Assembly (NCBI GenBank): GCA_016125495.1
Contig: WGLQ01000004.1
Span: forward strand, 248,001-312,000
Reading direction: 5' to 3'
DNA from: Hyphomicrobiales bacterium
GTDB taxonomy: Bacteria > Pseudomonadota > Alphaproteobacteria > Rhizobiales > RI-29
Length of the DNA: 64,000 nucleotides
Positions within the stretch are counted from its first letter, which is position 1, and every line of letters begins with the position of its first letter. Below the pieces are notes generated by a model. The model was not told where the DNA came from. It did no database searches and worked only from the letters and a program-made list of their open reading frames with translations. Of the stretch, positions 9,815 through 19,564 are shown piece after piece. Made by a program: the position numbers and the translations under genes.

Positions 9815-11995
9815 CTACTCCGCCGCCTCCTTGGGCCCATAGCCGAGTTCGGCATTGAGCTTGGCAATGAGGTCGCCGGCCGCCTCGACGATGTTGGTTC
9901 CCGGTCCGAATACGGCCTTTGCCCCGAGCTTCAGCAGCGTCTCGTAGTCCTCCGGCGGAATGACCCCGCCGACCACGATCATGATGTCGCCTCGCCCCTG
10001 GAGTTCCAGTTCGGCCTTGAGTTCCGGCACGAGTGTCAGGTGCCCGGCCGCGAGCGAGGAGGCACCGATGATGTGCACGTCGTTCTCGATCGCCTGGCGT
10101 GCCGCCTCCGCGGGGGTCTGGAACAGCGGACCGATATCCACGTCGAAGCCGAGGTCCGCGAACGCCGAGGCGATCACCTTCTGCCCCCGGTCGTGGCCGT
10201 CCTGGCCCATCTTGGCGATCAGGATGCGTGGGCGCCGTCCCTCGTCGGCCTCGAAGGCCTCCACCAGTCTCTGCACCCGCGCCATGGCCTTGCCCATGGT
10301 GCCAACCTCCGTCTTGTAGATTCCGGCCACGGTCTTGATCTCCGCGCGATGCCGGCCATAGACCTCCTCGAGAGCGAGCGAGATTTCGCCGACCGTCGCC
10401 TGCGCACGCGCCGCCTCGACCGAGGCGGCCAGCAGATTTCCGCTCCCCGTCCGGGCGCACTGCGTGAGCGCGGCGAGCGCCGCCCGGCAATCCGCCTCTT
10501 TCCTTCGCGAGCGAAGCTCGGAGAGCTTTTCGATCTGACGCCGCCTGACGGCCGCATTGTCCACCTTGAGGATTTCGATCTTGCTCTCATCGGCGACGGC
10601 GAACTTGTTGACGCCGACGATGGTCTGGCGTCCGGAATCGATCCGGGCCTGGGTTCGGGCCGCGGCTTCCTCGATCCGGAGCTTGGGTATCCCCTGTTCG
10701 ATCGCGCGCGCCATTCCGCCGAGTTCCTCGATCTCCCCGATGTGTTTCGAGGCACGTGTGGCGAGGTCGAGCGTCAGGCGCTCCATGAAATGGCTTCCGC
10801 CCCAGGGGTCGATCGTCCGGCAGGTGCCGGATTCCTTCTGGAGGACGAGCTGGGTGTTGCGTGCGATCCGGGCGGAAAAATCGGTCGGCAGGGCAAGCGC
10901 CTCGTCGAGCGCGTTCGTGTGCAGCGACTGCGTGTGACCCTGGGTGGCGGCCATGGCCTCGATGCAGGTGCGCGTGACGTTGTTGAAGACGTCCTGCGCG
11001 GTGAGGCTCCAACCGGAGGTCTGCGAATGCGTCCGCAGCGACAGCGATCGCGGATCCTTGGGCGCGAACCGTGTCATGAGGCGCGACCAGAGCAGGCGGG
11101 CGGCCCGCAGCTTGGCGACCTCCATGTAGAAATTCATCCCGATGGCCCAGAAGAAGCTGAGCCGGGGCGCGAAGGCATCGACGTCGAGGCCCGCATCGAG
11201 CCCGGCGCGCACGTATTCGATGCCATCCGCGAGCGTGTAGGCGAGTTCGAGGTCCGCCGTCGCTCCCGCCTCCTGCATGTGATAGCCCGAGATCGAGATG
11301 GAATTGAACTTCGGCATTTTCTCGGAGGTGTAGGCGAAGATGTCCGAAATGATCCGCAGCGAGGGTGACGGAGGATAGATATAGGTGTTGCGGACCATGA
11401 ACTCCTTGAGAATGTCGTTCTGGATGGTCCCGGAAAGCTGGGCGGGTGTCACGCCCTGCTCCTCGCCCGCCACGATGAACAGCGCGAGGATCGGCAGCAC
11501 CGCGCCGTTCATGGTCATGGAGACGGAAATTCGATCGAGCGGGATGCCGTCGAACAGCGTGCGCATGTCGAGGATGGAATCGATCGCGACGCCCGCCATG
11601 CCGACGTCGCCCTTCACGCGTTCGTGGTCGGAATCGTAGCCGCGGTGGGTCGCGAGATCGAAGGCGATCGAGACGCCTTGCTGGCCGGCCGCGAGGTTGC
11701 GCCGATAAAAGGCGTTCGATTCCTCGGCTGTCGAGAACCCGGCATACTGGCGGATGGTCCAGGGTCGCTGCGTGTACATGGTCGGATAGGGACCACGCAC
11801 GAACGGGGCGAGCCCCGGCCAGCTGTCGAGGAACGCGATGCCGGCCGTGTCGTCCGCCGTGTGCCGCGACTTGACCGCGAGCCCTTCGGGTGTGACCCAG
11901 GTCGCGATATCCTCTCCGCGTCCCGCAGGCGCGCCAGCGCTCGCCCGTCCGGTGCTCCGGAGGGCGACTTCGGCGAAGTTCGGGAGTGACGACAT
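9815..11995 (-). CDS. mutB: Methylmalonyl-CoA mutase, large (catalytic) subunit
   Basis: It interconverts methylmalonyl-CoA and succinyl-CoA with adenosylcobalamin, the last step of propionyl-CoA assimilation. The 726-residue protein has the full TIM barrel and a C-terminal B12 domain with DGHDRG (His601, the lower axial ligand), SSL and the VVGG motif in correct order. The ATG at 11995 has GGGAG seven bases upstream and lies 10 bp after the small-subunit gene, so the two form an operon. A longer frame to 12295 overlaps mutA and is not supported. Propionyl-CoA carboxylase and the epimerase are not in this window. Confidence 0.96.
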   Translation of the reverse strand: MSSLPNFAEVALRSTGRASAGAPAGRGEDIATWVTPEGLAVKSRHTADDTAGIAFLDSWPGLAPFVRGPYPTMYTQRPWTIRQYAGFSTAEESNAFYRRNLAAGQQGVSIAFDLATHRGYDSDHERVKGDVGMAGVAIDSILDMRTLFDGIPLDRISVSMTMNGAVLPILALFIVAGEEQGVTPAQLSGTIQNDILKEFMVRNTYIYPPSPSLRIISDIFAYTSEKMPKFNSISISGYHMQEAGATADLELAYTLADGIEYVRAGLDAGLDVDAFAPRLSFFWAIGMNFYMEVAKLRAARLLWSRLMTRFAPKDPRSLSLRTHSQTSGWSLTAQDVFNNVTRTCIEAMAATQGHTQSLHTNALDEALALPTDFSARIARNTQLVLQKESGTCRTIDPWGGSHFMERLTLDLATRASKHIGEIEELGGMARAIEQGIPKLRIEEAAARTQARIDSGRQTIVGVNKFAVADESKIEILKVDNAAVRRRQIEKLSELRSRRKEADCRAALAALTQCARTGSGNLLAASVEAARAQATVGEISLALEEVYGRHRAEIKTVAGIYKTEVGTMGKAMARVQRLVEAFEADEGRRPRILIAKMGQDGHDRGQKVIASAFADLGFDVDIGPLFQTPAEAARQAIENDVHIIGASSLAAGHLTLVPELKAELELQGRGDIMIVVGGVIPPEDYETLLKLGAKAVFGPGTNIVEAAGDLIAKLNAELGYGPKEAAE

Positions 11996-12005
11996 TTTGC
12001 TCTCC

Positions 12006-13961
12006 CTAGGTCCGATGAGCGCCGGCTGCATCCCGTCCAGCGTCCGCGAGCAATCGCGCAACGACCTCCGAGAGCACCTCGACCCGGTTGCTGCGGGCGT
12101 GAACGAATGCCTCGACGCCAGCGCCCGCAAGCTCCCCCTCGATCGCGCCGGGCTTGCCGGCGAGCATGACGAACCCGGCTCCGCCCGCCTTTGCCCGCCG
12201 CGCCGCCTCGCTCGCGCCGACCGCATAGTCGGCATCGCTGCCGCAAATGCACACCACCGCCGCTCCCAGTTCATCATCGGCAGGGCCGCTGCCATCGGCC
12301 GCCAGCTCGAGGTTGTGGCAGGCGATCCCGGCGGCCCCGAGGAGGTTGCGCATGAAGCCTTCGCGCGCCCCGTGGTCGGCCCGGCGACCGAGGCAGACGA
12401 GGGTTACGCCAGGTCGCTCCGCGCCGTGCGCGGCCGCCGCAGCTTCGATGCGCGCGCGCAGGTCCTCGAATTGCGCTCCGTCGCGGAACGGGGTGAGCGG
12501 CACCGCCTCGCGCTCGCTACGCCGCGTCCCGCCTGCGACCGGGTGCGGTTCGACCGCCCCGCTCGCTCCGCCGAGGTCGGCGAACCCGGTCATGCCGATC
12601 AGTTCCTCCCGGCCCCCCGCTTGGCGCTCGGCCCGGCGTTCGGCGGTCCGCGCGATCCGCTCCTGCACGATGCCATCGAGCAGCGCATGCTCCATGCCGC
12701 CGCGCCGCTCGATGTCCTGGAACAGCTCCCACGCCCGCGCGGCGAGCGCATCCGTCAGGCTCTCGACGTACCAGCTCCCCGCCGCCGGGTCCGTGACGCG
12801 GTCGAGACAGGCTTCCTCCTGGAGGATGATCTGGGTGTTGCGCGCCATGCGCCGCGCATGCCCGTCCGGCTGTCCGACGGACCAGGTATGAGGCAGCACA
12901 CTGATCGCGTCCGCGCCGCCGAAGGCCGCAGCCGCAACGGCGATCGTGTTGCGCAGCATGTTCACATGGGTCTCGTGCCTGGCCAGCATGCGCTCGGAGG
13001 TTTCAGCCAAGATTTCGATCAGCCCCGGCCGCTGTTCGACGCCCGAAGCCTCGAGCACGCGTGCGAGCGTCGACCGCAGGGCACGCAGTTTGGCGATGAC
13101 CAGGAACTGGTCGGCATCGGCCCCGACAACCACTGCGAGCGCCGAAAACGACTTGGCCGGCGAGACGCCTTCGCGCTCGAGGGCACGCGCGTACGCAACC
13201 GCCGTTGCAAGCACCGCCGCGATTTCCTCGGCCTCGCTCGCCCCGGCGTTGTGGTAGGGCCGCCCGTCCGCCAGCAGCAAACGCACACCCGGCCGGCGGC
13301 CGACGTTGGCGGCCGCGAAAAGCGCGAGCGTCTGTAGGGCATCGTGCGCCCGATCCTCGAGTACGCCGACCCGTGCGAGCGCGCCGAGCGGATCGGCATT
13401 GATGGCGCCGCGCGCCACGCCGTCGGCGATCCCGCGCTCCTGCCAGATCGCGGCGAGCGACTGCGCCGCCCCGAGGTAGTCTTCGCCCGCCTCGAGGCCG
13501 ATCGAAATCATGTCGAGATGGACGCCCTCGAGCGCGGCCGCGATCGCCTCGTGACGCGGCCTGAGCCCGAACTGCCCGGGTGCCTCGAGCCGCAGGGTGA
13601 TCGAGGTGACGCCACCGGCAAGATCCTCGAGGATCGCCGCGTTCGTGGCTTGGGCATCGGGTGAGGCATGCAGCTGTCGGATATCCCAGGCGCGCCGCCC
13701 GTCGGGCCAGACCGCGCGCCCATCGACCAGCGCCGGGGCCGGGCGCGCAACATCCGCCCGTTCATAGAGCGGCCGCACCTTGATGCCATCGAGTGTTTCG
13801 ATCGCGAGGCTCTGGTTCGGATCGCGACCGCCGAGCGCTTTGCTGGCGAGTGCCAGCCACGTATCGCGCGAGCCGGCGGACGCACTCGCGGCAAGCATCG
13901 CTCTGATATCGTTGTCGCCCGGCTTCATCCTGCCATCCCATGGGAGCCCGGCATCGACCAT
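12006..13961 (-). CDS. mutA: Methylmalonyl-CoA mutase, small (non-catalytic) subunit
   Basis: This 651-residue protein aligns over barrel and B12 domain with the catalytic subunit. Its C-terminal domain lacks the cobalamin DxHxxG motif: the equivalent stretch reads ADHGAREG, and the later CICGSDADY replaces the glycine pair. That is expected for the structural subunit of the heterodimeric (Propionibacterium-type) mutase. The start is uncertain: ATG 13961 and ATG 13928 ([12 protein letters not shown]) are both possible, neither with a strong ribosome site. It is the first gene of the mutAB pair. Many alphaproteobacteria instead carry one homodimeric mutase. Confidence 0.93.
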   Translation of the reverse strand: MVDAGLPWDGRMKPGDNDIRAMLAASASAGSRDTWLALASKALGGRDPNQSLAIETLDGIKVRPLYERADVARPAPALVDGRAVWPDGRRAWDIRQLHASPDAQATNAAILEDLAGGVTSITLRLEAPGQFGLRPRHEAIAAALEGVHLDMISIGLEAGEDYLGAAQSLAAIWQERGIADGVARGAINADPLGALARVGVLEDRAHDALQTLALFAAANVGRRPGVRLLLADGRPYHNAGASEAEEIAAVLATAVAYARALEREGVSPAKSFSALAVVVGADADQFLVIAKLRALRSTLARVLEASGVEQRPGLIEILAETSERMLARHETHVNMLRNTIAVAAAAFGGADAISVLPHTWSVGQPDGHARRMARNTQIILQEEACLDRVTDPAAGSWYVESLTDALAARAWELFQDIERRGGMEHALLDGIVQERIARTAERRAERQAGGREELIGMTGFADLGGASGAVEPHPVAGGTRRSEREAVPLTPFRDGAQFEDLRARIEAAAAAHGAERPGVTLVCLGRRADHGAREGFMRNLLGAAGIACHNLELAADGSGPADDELGAAVVCICGSDADYAVGASEAARRAKAGGAGFVMLAGKPGAIEGELAGAGVEAFVHARSNRVEVLSEVVARLLADAGRDAAGAHRT

Positions 13962-14142
13962 GCCGATCGCCGGTCCGAACCGATCGCGGACAAGTCGTTG
14001 TCTGGTTGCGATCGACCGGGCCGGCTGCTCGGCTGGAACTCCTGCTCCGTACCGCCGGGCTCTATGGAAGATGTATAGCCGAACACCGAAGGCGAAAGAA
14101 TGCGGCCTTCGATCAACGGGGACCCTGCACCTGCGCCGAGGG

Positions 14143-14550
14143 TCAATACGTCATGATCGCCGGCAGTTCCTTGGCCTGTGCGACCCACTTTTCGACCTGC
14201 TTCAGGCTCGGCAGCTGCCGCACCATCTTACGCTTGGCGTTCGCCTCGACCATGGCCTTGTGGAGGTTGTCGGGCTTGCGCATTTTCAGCTCCTTGACGG
14301 TGTCGACACCCGCCGCCTCGAGCAGCTCCGAGTATTCCTCGCCGACGCCGCGAATGCGCATCAGATCGCAGAAGTTCGTCCACTTGAGGATGAGCTTCTC
14401 GTCGATGCCCACCACATCGGCCAGTTCCTTGCGCCCTTTCTTGGAGGCGCCCCGTTCCAGGAGCTGATCGGTTCTCTTGACGCCGGCCTGGCGCAGCTTT
14501 TCGCCATAGACCTTGGCAATGCCTTCCACAGTCTCGATTTTGTAGCGCAT
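14143..14550 (-). CDS. DUF4332-type helix-hairpin-helix protein, unknown function
   Basis: The 135-residue protein starts [19 protein letters not shown] at an ATG with GGAGG five bases upstream; longer in-frame extensions look spurious. It contains two helix-hairpin-helix-like repeats ([16 protein letters not shown]-like and [21 protein letters not shown]), the DUF4332 arrangement related to DNA-binding HhH units of polymerases and ligases. DNA binding is therefore possible but unproven. It lies 65 bp downstream of the Gly-rich small protein gene on the same strand, and 181 bp separate it from mutA. Confidence 0.75.
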   Translation of the reverse strand: MRYKIETVEGIAKVYGEKLRQAGVKRTDQLLERGASKKGRKELADVVGIDEKLILKWTNFCDLMRIRGVGEEYSELLEAAGVDTVKELKMRKPDNLHKAMVEANAKRKMVRQLPSLKQVEKWVAQAKELPAIMTY

Positions 14551-14615
14551 CGGTGCCTCCAATGGCGCGGTCGATTGCCCGTTCGGGCGGGATGACGGGC
14601 CGTACCGGCGGTCCG

Positions 14616-15065
14616 TCAAAGTACGGAACGCAACCCTGGAACCGCAGCGAGGAGCTGATCGACGACATCGTCCCCGGCCCGTTCGCGGGCGAACGAAACA
14701 ACTTCGGACCCGGCCGCCTTGGCCTGGTCGATACTCAATCCTTCGGCGTTCAGCTTGCCGAGCGCCTCGGTCAGCGGGTTGCCGCCGGCCATCGCCCCGA
14801 GAGCGCCGCCGAGCAATCCCCCGAGACCGCCGCCACCGCCGCCGAGCAATCCGCCGATTCCGCCGGCAGCCGCCTGCGGTGCCTCGACCGCCTGCTGAGC
14901 GCGCTCGATCAGCGCGCCGGCTTCCGGCATCGCCGCAACCAGGTTCTTCAGCGGACCCTCACCGGCCTCGCTCTGGAAGAGACCGAGGATGATGCCGACA
15001 ACACGCTCGGCCACGTCGGGCGCGATACCGACCTTCTCTACGATCCTCGAAATCAGTTCTTCCAT
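14616..15065 (-). CDS. Small Gly-rich protein, possible DUF2780/DUF937-like fold
   Basis: This 149-residue protein begins [20 protein letters not shown]. Its first 60 residues form amphipathic helices, the middle (about residues 65-95) is a run of Gly-Leu repeats, and the C-terminus is helical again. The pattern of short helices around a GGLLGG linker resembles DUF2780 or DUF937 proteins, which have no firm function. The chosen ATG has GGAG about 11 bases upstream; ATG 15101 is an alternative. It is divergent from the HerA-like gene. Confidence 0.6.
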   Translation of the reverse strand: MEELISRIVEKVGIAPDVAERVVGIILGLFQSEAGEGPLKNLVAAMPEAGALIERAQQAVEAPQAAAGGIGGLLGGGGGGLGGLLGGALGAMAGGNPLTEALGKLNAEGLSIDQAKAAGSEVVSFARERAGDDVVDQLLAAVPGLRSVL

Positions 15066-15248
15066 GCCTGCCGATTCTCCTCTGACGACCGTTTGGCTCA
15101 TGCCCGATTCATCCAATGCCGCATAGCCCAAAGGTGTCAACACGTTGCCATCGGTTGTTTGCAATTCGCCGCTCAGCGACTAAGCCTCTTGTTGAAACCA
15201 GCGGAGTTCGGCGCACGATCGCGCCTCGCCAACAGCGCCGGGGGAGCC

Positions 15249-16805
15249 ATGCTGACGCAAACCGACATCTATCTCGGCACGAGCATCAAGCCGGAATATC
15301 TTTCTCTCAAGCTCGCCAATCGCCACGGTCTGATCACCGGCGCGACCGGCACTGGCAAGACCGTCACGCTCCAGATCTTGGCGGAGGGCTTCTCCAATCA
15401 CGGCGTCCCGGTCTTCTGCGCCGACGTCAAGGGCGACCTCTCCGGGGTCGCGATGCCTGGCGTTTCGAAGGACTTCCTCGAAAAGCGCGCCAAGAAGATC
15501 GGTCTCGAGGAGTACGCCTACGAGGCCTGCCCGACGGTGTTCTGGGATCTGTTCGGCGAGCAGGGCCACCCCATCCGCGCGACCGTCGAGGAGATGGGGC
15601 CGCTCCTCCTCTCGCGCCTGCTGGATCTGAACGAGACGCAGGAAGGCGTTCTCAACATCGGTTTCAGGATCGCCGACGAGGAAGGCTTGCCGCTGCTCGA
15701 TCTCAAGGATCTGCGCGCGCTGTTGGTCAACATCGGTGAGCGCTCCAAGGACCTGTCCCTCGAGTACGGCAACATCTCCACCGCCTCGGTCGGCGCCATC
15801 CAGCGCCGCCTCCTGGTGATCGAGGAGGAAGGTGCGTTCAACTTCTTCGGCGAGCCCGCGCTCGATATCCGCGATTTCATGCGCACGACCCGGGACGGGC
15901 GCGGCATGGTCAACGTTCTCGCCGCCGACAAGCTCATGCAGAGCCCGCGGCTCTATGCGACGTTCCTGCTCTGGCTGCTGACCGAGCTGTTCGAGGAACT
16001 GCCCGAGGTGGGCGATCCCGAAAAGCCGCGCCTCGTCTTCTTCTTCGACGAGGCGCACCTCTTGTTCAGCGAGGCACCGAAGGCGCTGCTCCTCAAGGTC
16101 GAGCAGGTCGTGCGCCTCATCCGCTCCAAGGGCGTCGGCGTCTATTTCGTCACGCAGAACCCGCTCGATGTGCCCGATACCGTTTCGAGCCAGCTCGGCA
16201 ACCGCGTGCAGCACGCGCTGCGCGCCTTCAGTCCGCGCGAGCAGAAGGCGGTGAAGGCCGCCGCCAGCACCTTCCGCCCCAACCCCGAACTCGACACGGA
16301 GCGCGTCATCATGGAGCTCGGCGTCGGCGAGGCGCTCGTCTCGACGCTGGAGAACAAGGGAACGCCGTCGATCGTCCAGCGGACGCTGATTCGTCCGCCG
16401 TCCTCGCGCCTCGGACCGGTGACGGCCGAGGAGCGCAAATCGATCATCCAGCAGAGCCCTGTTCTCGGACAGTACGACAAGAGCGTGGACCGCGAGTCCG
16501 CCTACGAGATCCTCCAGCGCCGGACGACTGAGATCGAGGAACGCCGCACCGAGGCCGGCAGCGGCACGCTCGGCGGTCGCCGCGACATCGAGTACGAGCG
16601 GCACGGCGAGTTCCGGGTTCCCTCGACGCGTCGCGGCACCCGTCCCGAGGAGCCGCAATCGCGAGGGCGTACGACGTCGACATCGCGCTCGCGAGGCGGT
16701 CAGTCCATGGGCGATGCGTTTTCCAAGTCGTTGATCCGGTCGCTCGGTACGGCGATCGGCGGCGCCCTCGGGCGCATGCTGGGCGGTGGCCGGCGGCGTC
16801 GCTGA
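15249..16805 (+). CDS. HerA-like bipolar DNA helicase/ATPase (DUF853 family)
   Basis: DUF853 proteins belong to the HerA/FtsK ATPase superfamily and are presumed hexameric DNA-translocating motors; their role in proteobacteria is unsettled. The 518-residue protein has Walker A (GATGTGKT, residues 31-38), Walker B ([12 protein letters not shown]) and a downstream sensor-like segment [12 protein letters not shown]. The C-terminal ~100 residues are basic and Ser/Arg-rich, then form a short glycine helix ([12 protein letters not shown]) before a run of arginines. The ATG at 15249 follows GGGGGAG closely. The long in-frame extension upstream overlaps the opposite-strand gene and is rejected. Confidence 0.87.
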   Translation: MLTQTDIYLGTSIKPEYLSLKLANRHGLITGATGTGKTVTLQILAEGFSNHGVPVFCADVKGDLSGVAMPGVSKDFLEKRAKKIGLEEYAYEACPTVFWDLFGEQGHPIRATVEEMGPLLLSRLLDLNETQEGVLNIGFRIADEEGLPLLDLKDLRALLVNIGERSKDLSLEYGNISTASVGAIQRRLLVIEEEGAFNFFGEPALDIRDFMRTTRDGRGMVNVLAADKLMQSPRLYATFLLWLLTELFEELPEVGDPEKPRLVFFFDEAHLLFSEAPKALLLKVEQVVRLIRSKGVGVYFVTQNPLDVPDTVSSQLGNRVQHALRAFSPREQKAVKAAASTFRPNPELDTERVIMELGVGEALVSTLENKGTPSIVQRTLIRPPSSRLGPVTAEERKSIIQQSPVLGQYDKSVDRESAYEILQRRTTEIEERRTEAGSGTLGGRRDIEYERHGEFRVPSTRRGTRPEEPQSRGRTTSTSRSRGGQSMGDAFSKSLIRSLGTAIGGALGRMLGGGRRRR

Positions 16806-16887
16806 TCGCCATCCCCGTGCGTTGCCGGCTCGCCCGCGGCGCGGTCCGCTCGTGTCCGTCATCCCTTCGTCGAGACCGCAGCGAGCT

Positions 16888-16901
16888 TTGATCGAGGTCA
16901 A
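16888..16901 (+). promoter_or_regulatory. FNR/FixK-type box upstream of the YeeE/YedE gene
   Basis: TTGATCGAGGTCAA matches TTGA-N6-TCAA exactly and differs from TTGAT-N4-ATCAA at one base. After 22 bases a weak -10 candidate (GAGAGT, 16924-16929) sits at the spacing of a class II FNR promoter. The gene starts at 17010. An identical 14-mer precedes the DUF2892 gene at 52739. Confidence 0.7.
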
Positions 16902-17009
16902 GGCTCGCTGACCGGCACGCGCCGAGAGTGCTCGCCGTTCGGCGAGATCGACCGCGTGGCAGGGGGCTGCGGAGCTGCTCGCCCGGTGGTCCGTGGAGGG
17001 ACGCGGCAA

Positions 17010-18092
17010 GTGGATCTCGCGGCGCTGACCAATCGGCTGGGCGACGAAGTGACGCTCGCGCTCGCCGGCTTGGCGATCGGGTTGGCCTTCGGCGCCCTCG
17101 CTCAGCGCAGCCGGTTCTGCTTGCGCGCGGCCACCATCGAGTTCGCTCGAGGCGAACTCGGTCCGAAGGTGGCGATTTGGCTCCTTGCGTTCTTTTCCGC
17201 CGTCGCCGCGACACAGACCGCGATCGTCCTCGAATGGCTCGACGTCGGCGAGGCGCGTCAGCTCACCGCGCGCGGCAGCATCTCTGGCGCCATCATCGGC
17301 GGCGTGATGTTCGGGGCCGGCATGATCCTGGCGCGTGGTTGCGCCAGTCGGCTGCTGGTGCTCTCGGCGACCGGCAATCTGCGTGCCCTCCTCACCGGCC
17401 TCGTCCTGACGGTGGTGGCGCAGGCCTCGTTGCGGGGCATCCTCGCGCCCTCGCGTGAGTACCTGGCCGGGCTTTGGACCGTCGAGGGCGGCGACGTGCG
17501 TAATCTGCTCACCGCCGTTGGCACTGGTCCGCTCACCGGCGCCCTCCTTGGGTTCGCTGGCCTTGCCCTCGGCCTCTCGCTGGCACGCCGACGCGGCGTG
17601 GCGCCGATCGAAGGATTGTCGGCCGCGGCGCTGGGCACTGTCGTCGCCGCCGGCTGGCTGACGACCTATGGCCTCTCCCAGGTCGCCTTCGAACCCGTCC
17701 GCGTCGGCAGCGTCAGCTTCACCGGCCCTGCCGCCGACACGCTCATGGCCTTCATCAACGAGCGCTCCATTCATTTGAGTTTTGATCTCGGCCTCGTTCC
17801 GGGTGTGTTTGCCGGTTCGTTGCTCGCGGCGTTGGCGGCCCGTGAGCTGTCGCTGCAAGGCTTTTCAGGTGGCCCGAGCATGCTGCGCTACATCGCGGGC
17901 GCCGTGCTGATGGGCTATGGCGGCATGCTGGCGGGAGGTTGCGCGGTCGGCGCGGGTGTGACGGGTGGGGCCATCTTCGCGGTCACCGCATGGTTGGCGC
18001 TCGCCGCGATGTGGGCTGGGGCGATGCTGACCGACCGCATCGTCGATGGCCCGGCGCCCGCCGCGCACGAGCCTGCCCCCGCGAGGCCCTGA
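17010..18092 (+). CDS. YeeE/YedE family transporter (thiosulfate/sulfur transport type)
   Basis: The 360-residue polytopic protein has about nine hydrophobic helices and the family's duplicated cysteine motifs: QRSRFCLRAA near the N-terminus, MILARGCASR in the middle, and MLAGGCAVGAGVTG near the C-terminus. In the related TsuA transporter such cysteines line the thiosulfate path. The GTG at 17010 has GGAGGG nine bases upstream; a GTG at 16956 would add 18 unrelated residues. The C-terminal 20 residues are Pro/Ala-rich. An FNR-type box lies 109-122 bp upstream, suggesting low-oxygen control. The substrate (thiosulfate or another sulfur species) is inferred from the family. Confidence 0.85.
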   Translation: MDLAALTNRLGDEVTLALAGLAIGLAFGALAQRSRFCLRAATIEFARGELGPKVAIWLLAFFSAVAATQTAIVLEWLDVGEARQLTARGSISGAIIGGVMFGAGMILARGCASRLLVLSATGNLRALLTGLVLTVVAQASLRGILAPSREYLAGLWTVEGGDVRNLLTAVGTGPLTGALLGFAGLALGLSLARRRGVAPIEGLSAAALGTVVAAGWLTTYGLSQVAFEPVRVGSVSFTGPAADTLMAFINERSIHLSFDLGLVPGVFAGSLLAALAARELSLQGFSGGPSMLRYIAGAVLMGYGGMLAGGCAVGAGVTGGAIFAVTAWLALAAMWAGAMLTDRIVDGPAPAAHEPAPARP

Positions 18093-18166
18093 GAGCAGGG
18101 ACCGCCTCGACCGGCGGCCCCTGTGTGGTCGGTCCCACCTCGGCGGGCGATCAGGTCGCTTTGCGT

Positions 18167-19330
18167 CTAGCTCACGTCGCCTAGCCCCGTCGCCCGGCTC
18201 GAGGGATGCATGCTCTTGCCGAGAATGTGGTCGCCCTTGCTGATCACGTCGCTGCTCGAGCCGACGATCAGTGGGTCGGGTCGCCCGACGACCCGCTCGT
18301 TCTTGCCCGTGTAGGGCAGCGTCGAAAGGAAATGCTTCATACAGTTGAGGCGCGCCCGCTTCTTGTCGTCCGATTTGACGATCGACCAGGGCGCGTCGGC
18401 GGTGTCGGTATAAAAGAACATCGCCTCCTTGGCTTCGGTGTAGTCGTCCCATTTGTCCAGCGACTGCCGGTCGATCGGCGAAAGCTTCCATTGCTTGAGC
18501 GGTTCGTGTTCACGAGCTGTGAACCGGCGCATCTGCTCCTCGCGGGTCACCGAGAACCAGTATTTGAAGAGGTGGATGCCGCTGCGCACCAGCATGCGCT
18601 CGAGTTCCGGGGCCTCGCGCATGAACTCGAGGTATTCGTTCGGCGTGCAAAAGCCCATGACGCGCTCGACCCCGGCCCGATTGTACCAGGAGCGGTCGAA
18701 CAGCACGATTTCGCCACCGGCCGGCAGGTGCTGGATGTAACGTTGGAAATACCACTGCGTGCGCTCGCGCTCGGTCGGCTTGTCGAGCGCGACCACGCGC
18801 GCGCCGCGCGGGTTGAGATGCTCCATGAAGCGCTTGATGGTGCCGCCCTTGCCGGCGGCATCTCGCCCCTCGAAGATCAGGACCACTTTGGCGCTCGTGG
18901 CTTTGACCCAATCCTGCACCTTGAGCAATTCGATCTGCAGCTCCGCCTTGTGGCGCTCGTAGGCCGGGCGGCGCATCGGTTCGCGATAAGGGTATTCGCC
19001 GGTCTCGAAGATGCGCCGGATCGCCTCGGCGTCGTGGCGGAGCGCGGCGATCCGTTGTGCACCTGGTGAGGCATCATGCGGGGCCGTCGCCCCGATGCCA
19101 TCGCCCATCGATGGCGCGGCCGCGGGTGGATCGTCGCTTCTCGCGGGCGGGTTCGCGTCGGGCGCGGATTTTGCGGTCGCCTGCGCCTCTGGCAGCGTCG
19201 GTGCGACGCCTTCGGCCTCGCCGGCCGCTCCGTTCGCGGCCGCGGCCTTGGCCTGCGCGGGCTTGCTCTCGACCGGGTTGGCGCCACTGTTGGCAGTTCG
19301 CGTGCCGCGACGTGGAGGCTCCGTGCTCAT
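18167..19330 (-). CDS. ppk2: Polyphosphate kinase 2
   Basis: PPK2 enzymes transfer phosphate between polyphosphate and nucleotides, usually favouring NDP or NMP phosphorylation. The 387-residue protein has Walker A (GRDAAGKGG, 155-163), Walker B (FDRSWYNRAGVE, Asp212) and the lid segment TREEQMRRF, in the standard single-domain layout. An N-terminal extension of about 90 residues, rich in Ala, Pro, Ser and Gly, is unusual for the family and probably disordered. The ATG at 19330 has AGGGAG five bases upstream. A consensus FNR box with a correctly spaced -10 lies upstream (19411-19452), so expression at low oxygen is likely. Confidence 0.93.
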   Translation of the reverse strand: MSTEPPRRGTRTANSGANPVESKPAQAKAAAANGAAGEAEGVAPTLPEAQATAKSAPDANPPARSDDPPAAAPSMGDGIGATAPHDASPGAQRIAALRHDAEAIRRIFETGEYPYREPMRRPAYERHKAELQIELLKVQDWVKATSAKVVLIFEGRDAAGKGGTIKRFMEHLNPRGARVVALDKPTERERTQWYFQRYIQHLPAGGEIVLFDRSWYNRAGVERVMGFCTPNEYLEFMREAPELERMLVRSGIHLFKYWFSVTREEQMRRFTAREHEPLKQWKLSPIDRQSLDKWDDYTEAKEAMFFYTDTADAPWSIVKSDDKKRARLNCMKHFLSTLPYTGKNERVVGRPDPLIVGSSSDVISKGDHILGKSMHPSSRATGLGDVS

Positions 19331-19410
19331 CGTCTCTCCCTCGAGAACCGGGTTTTCGAACGGCTCGTCGCTCGTGCACGCGACGACGGCGCATGCGACG
19401 AGTTCGTGAC

Positions 19411-19452
19411 AGTCTACCACGCTGAAATTCGAGGCGACTTGATCGGGATCAA
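19411..19452 (-). promoter_or_regulatory. FNR-dependent class II promoter of ppk2
   Basis: TTGATCGGGATCAA (19439-19452) is a perfect TTGAT-N4-ATCAA box. Reading on the minus strand, 22 bases separate it from TAGACT (19416-19411), a -10 with four of six matches. That places the box at -41.5, exactly the class II FNR geometry. Transcription should start near 19404, leaving a leader of about 74 bases before ppk2. Confidence 0.78.
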
Positions 19453-19496
19453 AGGTCGAGCGACGAGCGCGGGAACACACCGTCGGGCCGATGGAA

Positions 19497-19527
19497 CGAA
19501 AACGCCCGGACCGCACGGGCCCGGGCG
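19497..19527 (-). terminator. Rho-independent terminator of the SOD gene
   Basis: On the minus strand CGCCCGG (19527-19521) pairs with CCGGGCG (19509-19503) around an 11-base loop and is followed by TTTTCGTT. It lies 38 bp past the SOD stop codon and before the ppk2 promoter. Confidence 0.75.
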
Positions 19528-19564
19528 ATGCTGTCGTCATCCGTTCGCAGTTCGCGGCGGGACG

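Noticed and set aside
11996-12295. N-terminal extension of the mutase large subunit
   Set aside because: The extra 100 residues overlap mutA in another frame, while the ATG at 11995 has a good ribosome site and matches family N-termini.
15180-17858. 892-codon minus-strand open frame
   Set aside because: It lies opposite the HerA-like and YeeE genes and has no recognisable domain, only biased Arg/Glu/Ala content.
19405-19425. Second Pho box in the ppk2 promoter
   Set aside because: Only one CTGTCAC half-site is present (minus strand); the partner 11 bp away does not match. The FNR box explains the region better.
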